A stretch of 64,000 bases of DNA, from positions 82,478-146,477 of the forward strand of contig NW_003101649.1 in the NCBI RefSeq assembly GCF_000003855.2, given 5' to 3'. The number at the start of each line of letters is the position of its first letter. Within the stretch, counting starts at the first letter, position 1. A model generated the notes under the pieces. That model was given only the letters and a program-made list of their open reading frames with translations. It was not told the origin of the DNA and did not search any database. Shown here piece after piece: positions 50,495-61,461 of this stretch. A program made the translations under genes and the position numbers. Source of the DNA: Blastomyces gilchristii SLH14081 (lineage: Eukaryota > Ascomycota > Eurotiomycetes > Onygenales > Ajellomycetaceae).

Positions 50495-51023
50495 TTCTTC
50501 TTCACCAGATTCAGTCACACTCACATAATCATGATATTCATTCTAGCTTCATGCGGATTAGCGCGTCACTAGCATTCACAATCTTGTAATCTATTTCTGA
50601 TTCAGCTAGTGTTCTGTGTACACTCTTACAAAGAAACTTTCACTATATTATATCTCTCATTCACTAACTTTTCTTATTCTTCAATCATCTTCTTCATTAT
50701 TATCATCATTAAATATCATCACTATTCAAGATTTCTATCTCTTCTTCTATTCAACTCTTTCTATCTGTTTATCTATTACATTATACACATTCCTGGCAAT
50801 GACCTCTTATTCTTACAACAAGTGTCATTGTAGTGCTTATATCAGGCAGTTTATTAGCAGTAAGTGTAACACATTGTGAAATATGATCAGAACTTGTTTA
50901 TCTTCTAATAATTGTCAGAATGTACTATTATAAATGACACATCTTTTTCATCTTCTTATACATTCTTGACTGTTTCCTTCTCAGCAGGTTTCTGATTGTG
51001 TTTTCTGGCATGATTTTGCATGA

Positions 51024-52464
51024 ATGCAGATGCTGATGTTTGTTTTTATTTATGTAGAATCTTCACATGTTAACAGTGAACTCAATGTTGAATTATTGAT
51101 GGAGAACTTGAAGAACACAATAATAAAGAAATTGTCTGTGTCATGTGTGACTGAGTCTTCTGTGTTCTTTCTTATCTCTTCTACTGCTTCTTTCTCTGCT
51201 GCTTCTTTCTCTGTTTCTTTCTCTGCCACTTCTCAATCTTCTACACTTATTCCTGTGTCTGATTCTCCTGCTTCTGCTATCTCTGTTCCTGCAACTCTTA
51301 CTTCTGCTACTTCTAGTTTTGTCATCTCTGCTTTTGTTATCAGCTCTTCCTGTTTCAAGAAGATGTTGTGTAGACTTAATGAATCATATTTCTCAGTGTA
51401 TATACTCTCACTCTTCTTGCTGACTCTCAGAACAATTTATTGTATAGAGACTGTATACAATATAATAATCTGAAGCTTAATCACAGACACTGATTATTAC
51501 ATTCATTTTAAATATTTATAATAAGACAATTATTCATTTATATCAGAGAATTATCTCTCTCTTCAACAGTGTTGAGATTGTAAGTCTTTTTCTTTTTCAT
51601 CTTTTCTTTCTGACATTGATTTTTCTATTCTTAGAGAAAATCATTATAAGTTTTACTGTGTATGAAGTTATGATATTCACAGATATCAAAAAGCTTTTCA
51701 CAACTGTTAAATTCAATATTATAAGTATATTCACTCTGATGAATATCTTCAGAATGATTGATCTGTATCAGTCTATTCTTTGATATCTGTCATCTGACTT
51801 TATAATACAGGTGAAGAATATCTGTGTTTTCAGAAATGAGAATGTAAATGTCATGCTCTTTTACATCTGCAGATATGAGGCTCATATATCTTGTCTGAGA
51901 TATTATTATAAAAATGAGCTGTTTACATGCTGTATTCTGCTTTCTGTATTCTCTCATATCTCTCTCTCTCTTTCTGAGAAGTCTTATACATGTTGTAATT
52001 ATGTGTATAATTCTAAGACTAGTAAGTGTTCATTCAGTAATTATTATCTCTGCTTTTATAATTTTGTATACTAATAATAGTTCTTAGTTGCTTCAGTGTC
52101 AGAGACTATTTTAATTGAAGATGATAACATCACTGAGACTACTCTCTTCTACTTTTATGCTTCTCTTATCACTTTCTCTTCCTTCTCTGCAGAGAAGATT
52201 GTGTGCACACTAGATTATAAATGTTCAGCTTCAGATAGCTCTCACTGTTATTTATCTGATTCTATATCTCTCTCTTCTGTTTCTTCTGCCTCTGTTCTCT
52301 CTGTTCTGACTTCTGATTCTGTGAGTCTTGTGCTCTTCTTCAATTTCTCTACATATACACATATGCATTTCTATATTGGCATTTCAGCCAATCTTGTGAT
52401 AAATGACATTAATGTTGTACACAGAGCAGTAGAGAAATTGAAGATGTATGTGATGTTATTATAA
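51024..52464 (+). pseudogene. Antisense accessory frames of Gypsy B2
   Basis: Three plus frames repeat the B1 arrangement: 51024-51473 (149 aa), 51811-52074 (87 aa, Cys-rich) and 52096-52464 (122 aa, EDDN start, Ser-rich middle, INDINVVHR segment). All three stay open in both B1 and B2 despite strong mutation, and their order and spacing are the same. The 51811 frame follows an ACAG that could be a splice acceptor. Function unknown; a Cys-rich zinc-binding role is only a guess. Confidence 0.45.
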
Positions 52465-52599
52465 GAGCAGCTTATGACCCTCAAATCTCTTACAGATCTC
52501 AAGTTTTGAGATTTTCTTTATTTTTGATGTTTTTCAGATGATGTGGCATTGGAAATAGATTAAACATGTAATATATGAAAATAAATGAGATATATATGA

Positions 52600-55500
52600 T
52601 AATATTTGTCTTTTACAGCTGACTCTTATAGTTGATGATTAATTCATTATCTCTTTTCTTTTCTTATGCTTTTTCTTTATCTATTAGTTACTACTCTTAC
52701 ATGATCTCTATATAATACAGTATTCAGTGACTAGATTCAGCAGCTTTCATCTTTTGTGATTCTGTCTTATATATTATACTGTCTCTCTTCATCTGCTCAG
52801 ATTCCTACAGTAAACAGCTTATTGAAACTAATCTCATCTGATCTCTGAGCATTCTCAGAGATCAAGATAACTTGATTTCATATGTCTGTGAATATTTCAG
52901 ATAGTTTGTTCTCTGTGATCTCTGCAATTGAACTGATATAAATAGTCAAATTCAACTCTGAATTCCTTTTTCTTCTGCAATCTGATGTATGTGTAAGTCT
53001 GCTACTTTGAGACTGCTCTTTATCACATTGTATCTACTATCTACAGCACATTATTATATAACTAGTTACAGTCTTATCACTTATTGAAGTGTGATATTTA
53101 TCTGATTTCTTCATTACTTCTCATTCCTTTCTTATAATTATGAAAAGATCAGAATAAGTGAGATTATCTAGTTTATAAGTGTCTATGATTTCTCTTACTT
53201 TGTAAGACTTTTCAATTATAAGTCTCTTCTTTTTCAATACTGATAATAGTGCTGTGAATAATCATAATCTACTTAAGTCTTACATCTTTACTTCTATAAG
53301 TTATGAATCATTGATTAAGTTGTGTAAGATTCATCTCTCTGATTCTTTCAATGTGTATATTCTCAGAGAATGTGATTTGAGTATTTTATATAGCTTAAAC
53401 CATCTAGATTGAAACTTCTCAGAACTCTCATTGTGTATGAGAACTCATATTCTCATCTTGAGACTTGATTTCTTAACTAGTGAGTCTTGTATTCTTTTTG
53501 ATTGAATTGCTTGATTCAGGAGCAACTTGTTAGCTTTTATATGTGTGTGACTGATCTCTTTCAATCTTGATTCTGTGTCTGCAACTGTTGCATCTGCAAC
53601 TGCTACTGCTGTGTCTGTAACTGCTGTTTCTGCTATGTTCACAACTGCTGTGTTCTCTTTCATCTTTTCTGAAGCATTCTCTGGGATGCGCGGATACAAT
53701 TCATACAACAGATAGAATGATGAATGCTTGAAGACTGCATGCTGTTAAATCTGTATGATCAGTAGCACCTGTCTGAGATATTCATTTCATAGTCTTGTAG
53801 GCTTGCTCACTAGATATTTTATCAGTATGTTACTCAAGATATCATTCAAGTATTTCATCTTTCTGTTTATCTGTGAATAATATGATGTTATTTTACAATA
53901 TCTTGTCTATAACTGGCTTATAAAATGCCTCATCACTTCTTCTACAAGGTTTGCACTGTTATCAGTTAGAATCTCACACAGCATTTCATAGTTGACATAG
54001 ATCTCATTATATAGAAACTTCATCATCATCTTCTCTATCACTTCTGAAACTGCTTTCACAACTGGCCAGTCAGTAGTGTAATCAATAGCAGTGATTATTC
54101 ATTGATTTTCATTTAGCATTCATGATAATATATCTATGAGATTCATCTCTCATTGTTTGAACAGTTGTATTATATACTTCACTTGATATTATGCTTTCTT
54201 ATATTCTAACCCTTTCTTAGATTCTTTCATGATCTGGTAATTCAGGTACTTGTGAGTGTACATCTGAATGTTCTCAGCCATACTTGATCAGTATACTCTT
54301 GATTTAAGTACACTCATGAGTTCAGAACTTTCTAAATGACTGAATTCCTTGTGCATGTGAGTTATCAAGTCATGTCTAAATGAAGATTCTAGATAGAGAG
54401 CTTTCACATATTCTAGATTGCAGTAAAGCACAATATTGTTTTTCAATTTTCTCAGCTTGAAGTTTGAAAGCATCTCTTCTACTACTCTTATAAGATACTT
54501 ATCATTTGATATCTTATCATTCTTCAAGTGAGAGATCATGATGTTCACTCATTCTGATTTCTTGCATTCTCTCAGTATATTTAATATAAACTTCTCTTAT
54601 ATCTGGTTTGCAGAATTCTCACTTATAAAATTAAGTCTGTAACTGATTGCATCAGATATCACAGTGTCTGAACTCTTTCAGTATTTAATATAAAGATTGT
54701 ATACTTAAAACTCTGAGATTTAACATGCTAAGCATTTGAAAGGTTTTATTATTAATTATAGATAGATAAGGCTTTCATAATTCATGATCACTGTTGTTAT
54801 ATACTCATTGTTAATATATCTATCTCATAATATTAGTGCATGCTTGATCACTAGCAATTTCTTTTCATACACTGAGTAATTGAGCTCAGTGTCTGATAGT
54901 TTTCTATCATTGTACATCACTGAGTGCAGCTTGCTGTTCTTACTCATCTGTAGAAGAGTGTCTCTGATAGCTTATTCAAATGCATCTATCTCAATCTAGA
55001 ATGGTTTATCATGATCTGATTGAATAAGCACTGAGAATGTTATTATACATTTTCTCAGGGTGAGAAAAGACTCTTCACATGCAATATTTCAGATGATTAA
55101 ATAAAACTTCTTCTTTTGCAGATTTGCATTCATTTCTCTTAAGAGATCTGAGAGTGATACAGATATTCATGTGAAATCCTTGATAAATCTGTGATAATAT
55201 GAGATCAACTTAAGAAACTGTTATATATAATATACATTTCTCAGCTACAGTTAATTTGCTATAACATTCAATTTCTCTAAGATGAGATGTATATAGTGAT
55301 CACTTACTATATATTCTATGCACTTCAACTCTTCTATTTTAAACACATACTTTATTAATTTGATATAGAGCTTATACTCTGCTAGAGTTGTAAACACTTT
55401 ATCAAGATACTTCAGATATTTATTATATAAGTTTGAAAAGACTAGAATGTTATTGAGATATATAAGATATGAGGTTTCATTCTGTTTATAAAGAATTGTA

Positions 55501-58200
55501 TTCATCATCATTTAAAAGATGACAGATGCATTTGTCAGACTGAATGACATTATCAGAAATTTGAACTTCTCTCATTATATATTAAATGTAGTTTATAAAA
55601 CTGACAGTTTATCTACACAGATCTGTCAGTATTCTGAGAGAAGATTAATCTTTAATAGATATTGAGTATTTTTAACTGTATTCAACTGTTGTTGAATCTA
55701 TAATAATAAATATTCATTCTTGATTGTAAGCTTGTTAAGTGCTTGATAATTGATACATATCTGTCACTCCTCACCTGCCTTTTTTATAAATAGAACTGAA
55801 AAGCCCCACGCACTTGATGAGAGTTATATGAGATCATGTTCTAGAAGATCTGTGATCTGATACTTCTGTTCTTTGAGATGTGTTTGTGACAGGGGGTATG
55901 CATTCTGATTAACTGGTTTTATGTCCTCTGTGTCAATCTCATGTATGAATTCTTGTTCTAGTGACAATTCTGATGAAAGATCTGTTTGAAAGATGTTTTC
56001 ATGCTTCTTCAGAAGCTTCTTTATATGCTTATTCTTCTGTATATTCTTTATCTTGATTTCCTCTGCTTCTGAGTCCTGTATAACATACAGAATGCTTTCA
56101 GATGAGATCTTGCAAATTGTTCTCTTTACTTGTTAATATATAAGCAGATTTAATCCTTCTATATCAGAGATGTGAAATGTCCTTCTCATATCAGTTGATA
56201 GGATTGTATGAACTGTTTTCTTCCTATCAGTCAACTGCATATGATATATATGTCATTGAATCTACAGATTGAACCTTTGAAATCAATTGAGTCTGAGAAT
56301 AAGATTGTATTTCATATTCTGCAGCTCTCATGCTCAAATATAGTAAGATCATTCTTCAAAGTGCAAGAGAACTCTTACTCTTACAGATGATATTAAATAT
56401 CAGTTATCAGATAATCTTATACATCAGAGATTCTTCACTCAGTGAACCTCTTTCAGTCTTTGAATTATATAATTATTAATATATTATGTAGAAGCTTCTT
56501 ATCTGTTAACACTTTTGCAGTCATCTCTTGATTCTTACTCAAGTGTCTCTTATACATTAATATTTCAGGCTCTAAGACATTGAGATAAGTATTCACTTCA
56601 TTGTTCTCATCTGCACCTCATTTGAGAGCCTGCTTCTTCTTTGTATTTGCAGGATTCAGAGGATTATCTAATGCAGACATCTCTTTCACTTTGAAGACTT
56701 TTCATAGAATATCAGTGAGTGTCTCTGAGCTCACTGATTCTACTAGTTTTTTAACTCTCTTGCTTCTCTTGACTGTGTACACTGAGTGTAATCTTTTATA
56801 TCATGATTTTAACATCTGCAGTTGAAGCAAGCTTGATACTTATAATATCAAGATTTTCACTCAGAGAATTTCTTTTTCAGAGAATTTAATACTTTAGTAA
56901 TGATATTCAGATCTAGATTCATTGCATCTGAGTGTATAACTTATGTCATAGAAGTCTGATTATCTGTTCTCTGCTGAGACATACTTGATTGCAGTATTTT
57001 CTGTTATAATTGACTTACTTATTCCTGTATAATGAGAATGTTATATACTTCTTTCACTATATCTGATTGTGAGGTTAAGCATTTTTATTTCACTCTCAAC
57101 TCAGATGTAAGATCATGAATAAAGATCTATAAATAGAAAGATGTTGAAAGCTCTTCATTCAATGTGAGATAGTGTAAGCTGAAGTGTATAAAGTATAATA
57201 TAAGATTACTTACTTATCTACACTCAGTGAAGTATTTATAACACTTATCTCATGTATTCACTTTCTCAAAGTTGTACAAGATTCATTTGAAAAACTCATT
57301 TCATATTTGTAAGAATGAATATTATTTCAGATCTGTGAGATTCATCTTTTTATCAGTCATTTATAATGACTTCATCTTTTCACATAGAAACATGACAGAT
57401 CTTAAGACTTGTTAAAATTCTGTTGACTGTCTGTCTGTGAGTTCATATTTGATCTGATAATATGATTGCATCTGACTTAGTCAGCTGATTACAGCATTAT
57501 TTTTTCAGTCATCATTGAAGCTTAGTGACTTCAGCAGATCTTCTGACTTGATATATTTCATACTCAGATTCTCATTCTGCACAGTGATCTCTGATGATGT
57601 GTATACTTCTGAAGAGATTGTGAACAATTGTGATGAGATCTTCAGATTCAGTGTAGTTATCTGTCTGTATAAATGTTTGATCTTCTGCTGCAGATCTAAG
57701 ATCTGGTTTTCTCTATTCTTATTAATGATGATAATTGCATCAGTGAAGCTCTTCATAGTGAATGCTTAATCTGCAGTAAATGTAAATTGTTGTTTAACTT
57801 CTGTCTCAGCCTGTCACTGCATACATAAGATCTTGATCTCATTTAGAATCCTTGTATATGTACAGAGCTTTGATTTCAGTTCAGCAGTTTCAGCTGCTTT
57901 TCTTACTGTTTTGAGTAAATCCTCTGAGAGGTTCTGTATATCTTCTGATTCAGGTAGCAGAGAAGAATGTTGTTTATATCAGCTAGAAGAGATATTCATT
58001 TCAGTGATTTCTTATTGATTGTATAATGTCTATTGTTATATCACTGTATCATTATATGATTTCTGTTATCATTGTATGACTTCAGTGATGATCACCTCTC
58101 TCTCTTTTATCTCTTTGAGTGAAGAGTGATCTTCTTTGAATCTGGTTCACTGCTCTCATTTCTTTTCTCACATCTCATCTATTCACATATCATACATGGC
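52600..58200 (-). pseudogene. Gypsy B2 gag-pol remnant
   Basis: It matches B1 in order. The Gag N-terminal coiled-coil-like piece is at 57505-57756. RT at 55251-55511 has YLNN-ILVF, with both Asp changed to Asn. The integrase zinc piece at 54288-54548 has RHDLITH..EFSHLES. The piece at 53445-53708 covers the PRIP segment, Ala/Val-Asp repeats and SRLKEISH. The C-terminal tail is near 52800-53400. It is broken by TGA and TAA codons. Confidence 0.82.
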
Positions 58201-58400
58201 ATTTATCTGGGTGTGGAGTTTTCTCTCTACAAGTGAAGCAGCATCAATCAGATGCTCTTTCACTCACTGCTCTTTGTATGCTATCTTTTGAGACATTCTA
58301 GAACCACACTGATATAATAACTATGAATTGCTTTGTAGACAGAATTATCACACTCTGAAGAAGTCTGCACTTCTCACTGATTTTTAGACATGCTATCAGA

Positions 58401-58576
58401 TGTGATTTAAAGATTGCTTAAGTCAGTGTACAATTACAGATGTACACTGGCTTCTTATATATTGTAATATTGTATGCTAAATTAATTAGTGGCTGCTATG
58501 ACCCTCTTTACACTCATAAGCAAGTTCGGAAGCGGCCGTGTTATTATCCGACAGTCGTACGTTCTTCTGAACCACA
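58401..58576 (-). repeat. Gypsy B2 LTR (5' LTR)
   Basis: 176 bp, partner of 50319-50494, ending GAACCACA directly before the ATAT duplication. Confidence 0.91.
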
Positions 58577-58857
58577 ATATTATGATATTATGTAAGTGAG
58601 AAGTGATTTCATAATCTCATTTAATGCCATTTTCAATAATGAGATCAGAATGAAAATGTGACTAAGAATTCAAACATATTCTTTATTCAGAACTAGATTT
58701 TTATTTGAAAAGTAAATCTGAGATCTTTAATATTTGAAATAATGTAATTTGAGATCAATGTAATGAACACAAATCATGATCAGAAGTAATGCTTTTAGAC
58801 AATATAATAACTGTAAAGTTTGATTCTGATTTCAGACACAGTCACACGGTTAGTCTA
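58577..58857. other. hAT right end
   Basis: Non-coding subterminal sequence that ends in the inverted repeat CACACGGTTAGTCTA (58843-58857). No gene is seen. Confidence 0.7.
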
Positions 58858-59297
58858 ACAGTGTCTTGAAACAGAATATTAAGATATTTAATAATATTAT
58901 CAGATATTTACAACACTGATTCATATGCTTTCATTTATAAATGAAACTTCTGTCTCATATAATTCTTTAATTAATCATTGATATACTAATCTTGATTAGT
59001 TAATGAACTGATAACATCTTTCTCTACACTTAGTTTCACAAGCTTTTTCAATCTTTATAATGAATAGAGAGTGAGATCAGAAGTATTAAAATATGTAAAA
59101 GTATCTAGACATTTCTTCAGTACTTATATATTCATATCTAATTCAGTCAGTGTTGAATTTGATTGTACAGAGATTTCTAGTTGAGATAATTGTTGAATTT
59201 CCTTGTATTGATATTGTTGAGTTGCATGTATATCAGCTATCTATTGCTGTTGTAATTTCAACATTGCTTAAAGTCACTGTGACACTGTATCTATGCT

Positions 59298-59668
59298 GCC
59301 CCGGTGGCCGAATGGTTAATGCGGCCACCTGGTAGCGCCTTGGCGTGGGAAATCAAGGCGTGTGAGTTCGAAACCCGCAGGGGATATATTAAATCCAGAA
59401 CTCAAGCACCCCAGGTTTTTAATAAATACAGAGGTGTACAAATCGCTTTAATAAATCACTCTATGTTTCTGGGCTGGGAAGTTATTATTGCATGTATCTA
59501 ATTGTCACTTCTTTATATTTCCTATATTCTTATTATCTTAGCATGGTCTCAACACCTGTATTTCCTTCTGTATAATCAACACTTAGCCTGTATTTAACAT
59601 CATGCAAGGACTCATCATAAGCTCCGCTTGCATATGAGTATAATGAAAGAATAATAATAATAATAATA
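59298..59668 (+). mobile_element. tRNA-related SINE, copy in Gypsy C2
   Basis: A 371-bp element starting GCCCCGGTGGCCG. The A box region is 59305-59322 (GGCCGAATGGTTAATGC) and the B box is at about 59365-59376. The 14-bp target duplication ACTGTATCTATGCT (59284-59297 and 59669-59682) is perfect. A stem CCTTGG/CC(A/T)AAGG resembling a long variable arm lies near 59338-59360. Tail AAGAATAATAAT. It is nearly unmutated. Confidence 0.93.
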
Positions 59669-60017
59669 ACTGTATCTATGCTCACACTTGAGAGTTCTCT
59701 CATATTATCAGTAGACATAGCTGTATTATTTATCAGATGTGTGATAACTATGAAATTGAAAGAAGTGTAATTATATAAATATCTTATATATCTGTTTCAG
59801 AACTCTCAGATCTTTCACTGATATTCTCTTTATAAGATCTTATTCTATTTGTAAGATCTTGTTATAAGGTCAGAGTGACTGATAAGTAAGCTTCTATCTG
59901 AGAACTTAGTATCTGCTTAATTAATTAATTATTTCTCTATTTCTTACACATTGTTATGCATTTGAATATCTCAGTGAGTAATTATTTCTAATAAGAAGAC
60001 AATGAATATTTTTCAAG

Positions 60018-60355
60018 TGTAAGAAGTCTACACTGAATAGATTAGTATAATATATAGATCTTATAATACAAAAGTGAAAAATGTTAGAGAAGAAAAGAAA
60101 GAGAAAGTGTGAGAATCAGTGATTAAAGTGAATATTTATATTTGTACACAGTGAAGCTTCAGAGTGAAAGAATAGAGACTCTGTATATGTAATAAAGCTT
60201 CAGAGTAAAAGAATAGAAATTCTATGAGTTTTTCAGCTGCGAATCAGCAACTGAAGATCAGAGCTTTTTAACAGTCTGAGAATTAAAGCTTTTCAGCGGA
60301 ATCTATGAAGTGTAATGAAATAGTCTATATGATTGATCGGGCGCAGCCTGTCACA
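60018..60355 (-). repeat. Gypsy C2 LTR with a different repeat block
   Basis: 338 bp with the same ends as C1 (TGTAAGAAG...CCTGTCACA). In place of the 55-bp GGCTGAGGATC units of C1 it has two 41-bp units starting AAGCTTCAGAG at 60154 and 60195. The last 55 bases match C1 closely. Confidence 0.87.
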
Positions 60356-61085
60356 GTAGTAAATGCTTTTCACTGTCTTCTCATGAATTTTATTCAAAAG
60401 TGTCAATCTAGTCTTTACTTCTAATACTGAGAGATACTCTGCTCTCTGTTTCTATTCAATATTCTGACTGTATATTTCTCTCTTTCAGATGTTATTCACA
60501 ACATCACTGAGTAATAAAGAATTATATTCATAATAAGTATAGAAAGAAGATACTTTTAAGATTGCATTCTTTGCATTGATATATATGAATTTGATGATTA
60601 GAAGATATTTAAGTCAGTCATTCTGATAATATGAACAGAATACTTAAAGATACTGATCTAATATCTAGTTCTGACATTCAGTCTGATTATCTGTCTGAGA
60701 ATGAAATACAGTGCTGAGAAGACATATTATTATAAAATAATAGTAAAAGACTGATTAATATTTGCTGATGAAGAGAGATTCTTAATCTGTTATTAATAAT
60801 TTCAGAGTAATGTAATTATAAATAATAATATCTAGAAATAGATCAGTCAGTTCAGAGGCTTTAATCATCTTATAAGTAGAGATATATTTTATCATCTTTA
60901 TAAAGTGATCAATAATGACTAAAATTAAGTCATATTCTTTGAGTCTTATTAACTTTGACAGGTTAACTATAAAATTTATTGATAGATTCTGTTATAAGCT
61001 CTTTAAAATAGACACTGATATTAATTCACTGTATTACTTATACTGTGAAATCTTTATTATTATTATTATTCTTCTTCAATTATAG

Positions 61086-61461
61086 GCCCCGGTGGCCGAA
61101 TGGTTAATGCGGCCACCCAGTGGCGCCTTGGCGTGGGAAACCAAGGCGTGTGGGTTCGAAACCCGCAGGGGATACATTAAATCCGGAACTCAAGCACCTC
61201 AGGTTTCTAATAAATACAGACGTGTACAAATCGCTTCAACAAATCACTCTATGTTCCTGGAATGAGAAGTTATTATCACATGTATTTAATTGTCACTTCT
61301 TTGTATTTCCTATGTTCTTGTTATCTTGACATGGTCTCAACACCTGTATTTCCTCCTGTATAATCAACACTTGACCTGTATTTAACATCATGCAAGGACT
61401 CATCATAAGCTCCGCTTGCATATGAGTATAATGAAAGAATAATAATAATAATAAATAATAA
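61086..61461 (+). mobile_element. tRNA-related SINE in the tail of LINE copy 3
   Basis: A 376-bp SINE with A box region 61093-61110 and B box GGTTCGAAACC at 61153-61163. The 13-bp target duplication TCTTCAATTATAG (61073-61085 and 61462-61474) is perfect and lies in the final bases of the LINE. The SINE points opposite to the LINE. It is close to unmutated, with an intact acceptor-like GCCCC/GGGG pairing. Confidence 0.93.
61093..61163 (+). promoter_or_regulatory. Internal RNA polymerase III promoter of the SINE
   Basis: The A-box-like TGGCCGAATGGTTAATGC (61093-61110) and the consensus B box GGTTCGAAACC (61153-61163) are spaced as in a tRNA gene with a long extra arm. This copy has the best preserved boxes of the four. 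Confidence 0.75.

Larger units (their letters stand above)
50319..58576 (-). mobile_element. Ty3/Gypsy element B, copy 2 (complete, 8.3 kb)
   Basis: 176-bp LTRs at 50319-50494 and 58401-58576, with the 4-bp target duplication ATAT (50315-50318 and 58577-58580). It is collinear with B1 throughout. It is inserted in the hAT element. The left LTR is heavily mutated (AGCAGCTGTATT for AGCGGCCGCGTT), while the right one keeps GAAGCGGCCGTG. Confidence 0.93.
36996..58857 (-). mobile_element. hAT DNA transposon with two nested Gypsy elements
   Basis: The terminal inverted repeats begin TAGACTGGCCG at 36996 and, read inward from 58857, TAGACTAACCG. The flanking 8-bp duplication is GCAGTGTC (36988-36995) and ACAGTGTC (58858-58865), one transition apart. 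Removing the element joins Gypsy C sequence that is continuous in C1. Eight-base duplications and a hAT-type transposase on minus agree on the class. Subtracting A2 (41170-48956) and B2 (50319-58576) leaves about 5.8 kb of hAT sequence. Confidence 0.87.
58858..60355 (-). mobile_element. Gypsy C copy 2, gag start and 5' LTR
   Basis: Continuation of 36195-36995 after the hAT. It aligns with C1 from about 29188 to 30270. A SINE interrupts it at 59298-59668. The element ends with an LTR at 60018-60355 and then joins Gypsy A sequence (A1 near 3485), so C2 had inserted into A3. Confidence 0.87.

Noticed and set aside
59298..59388. tRNA gene-like sequences here and at 61086, 21970 and 63664-63754
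   Set aside because: Each is joined to a shared body and AAT tail with target duplications, so they are SINE heads, not tRNA genes.
59304..59501. Open frames over SINEs (also 61120-61329, 22157-22369, 59533-59718)
   Set aside because: They lie wholly or mostly in a repeated non-coding element with a polymerase III promoter, and have no family motif.
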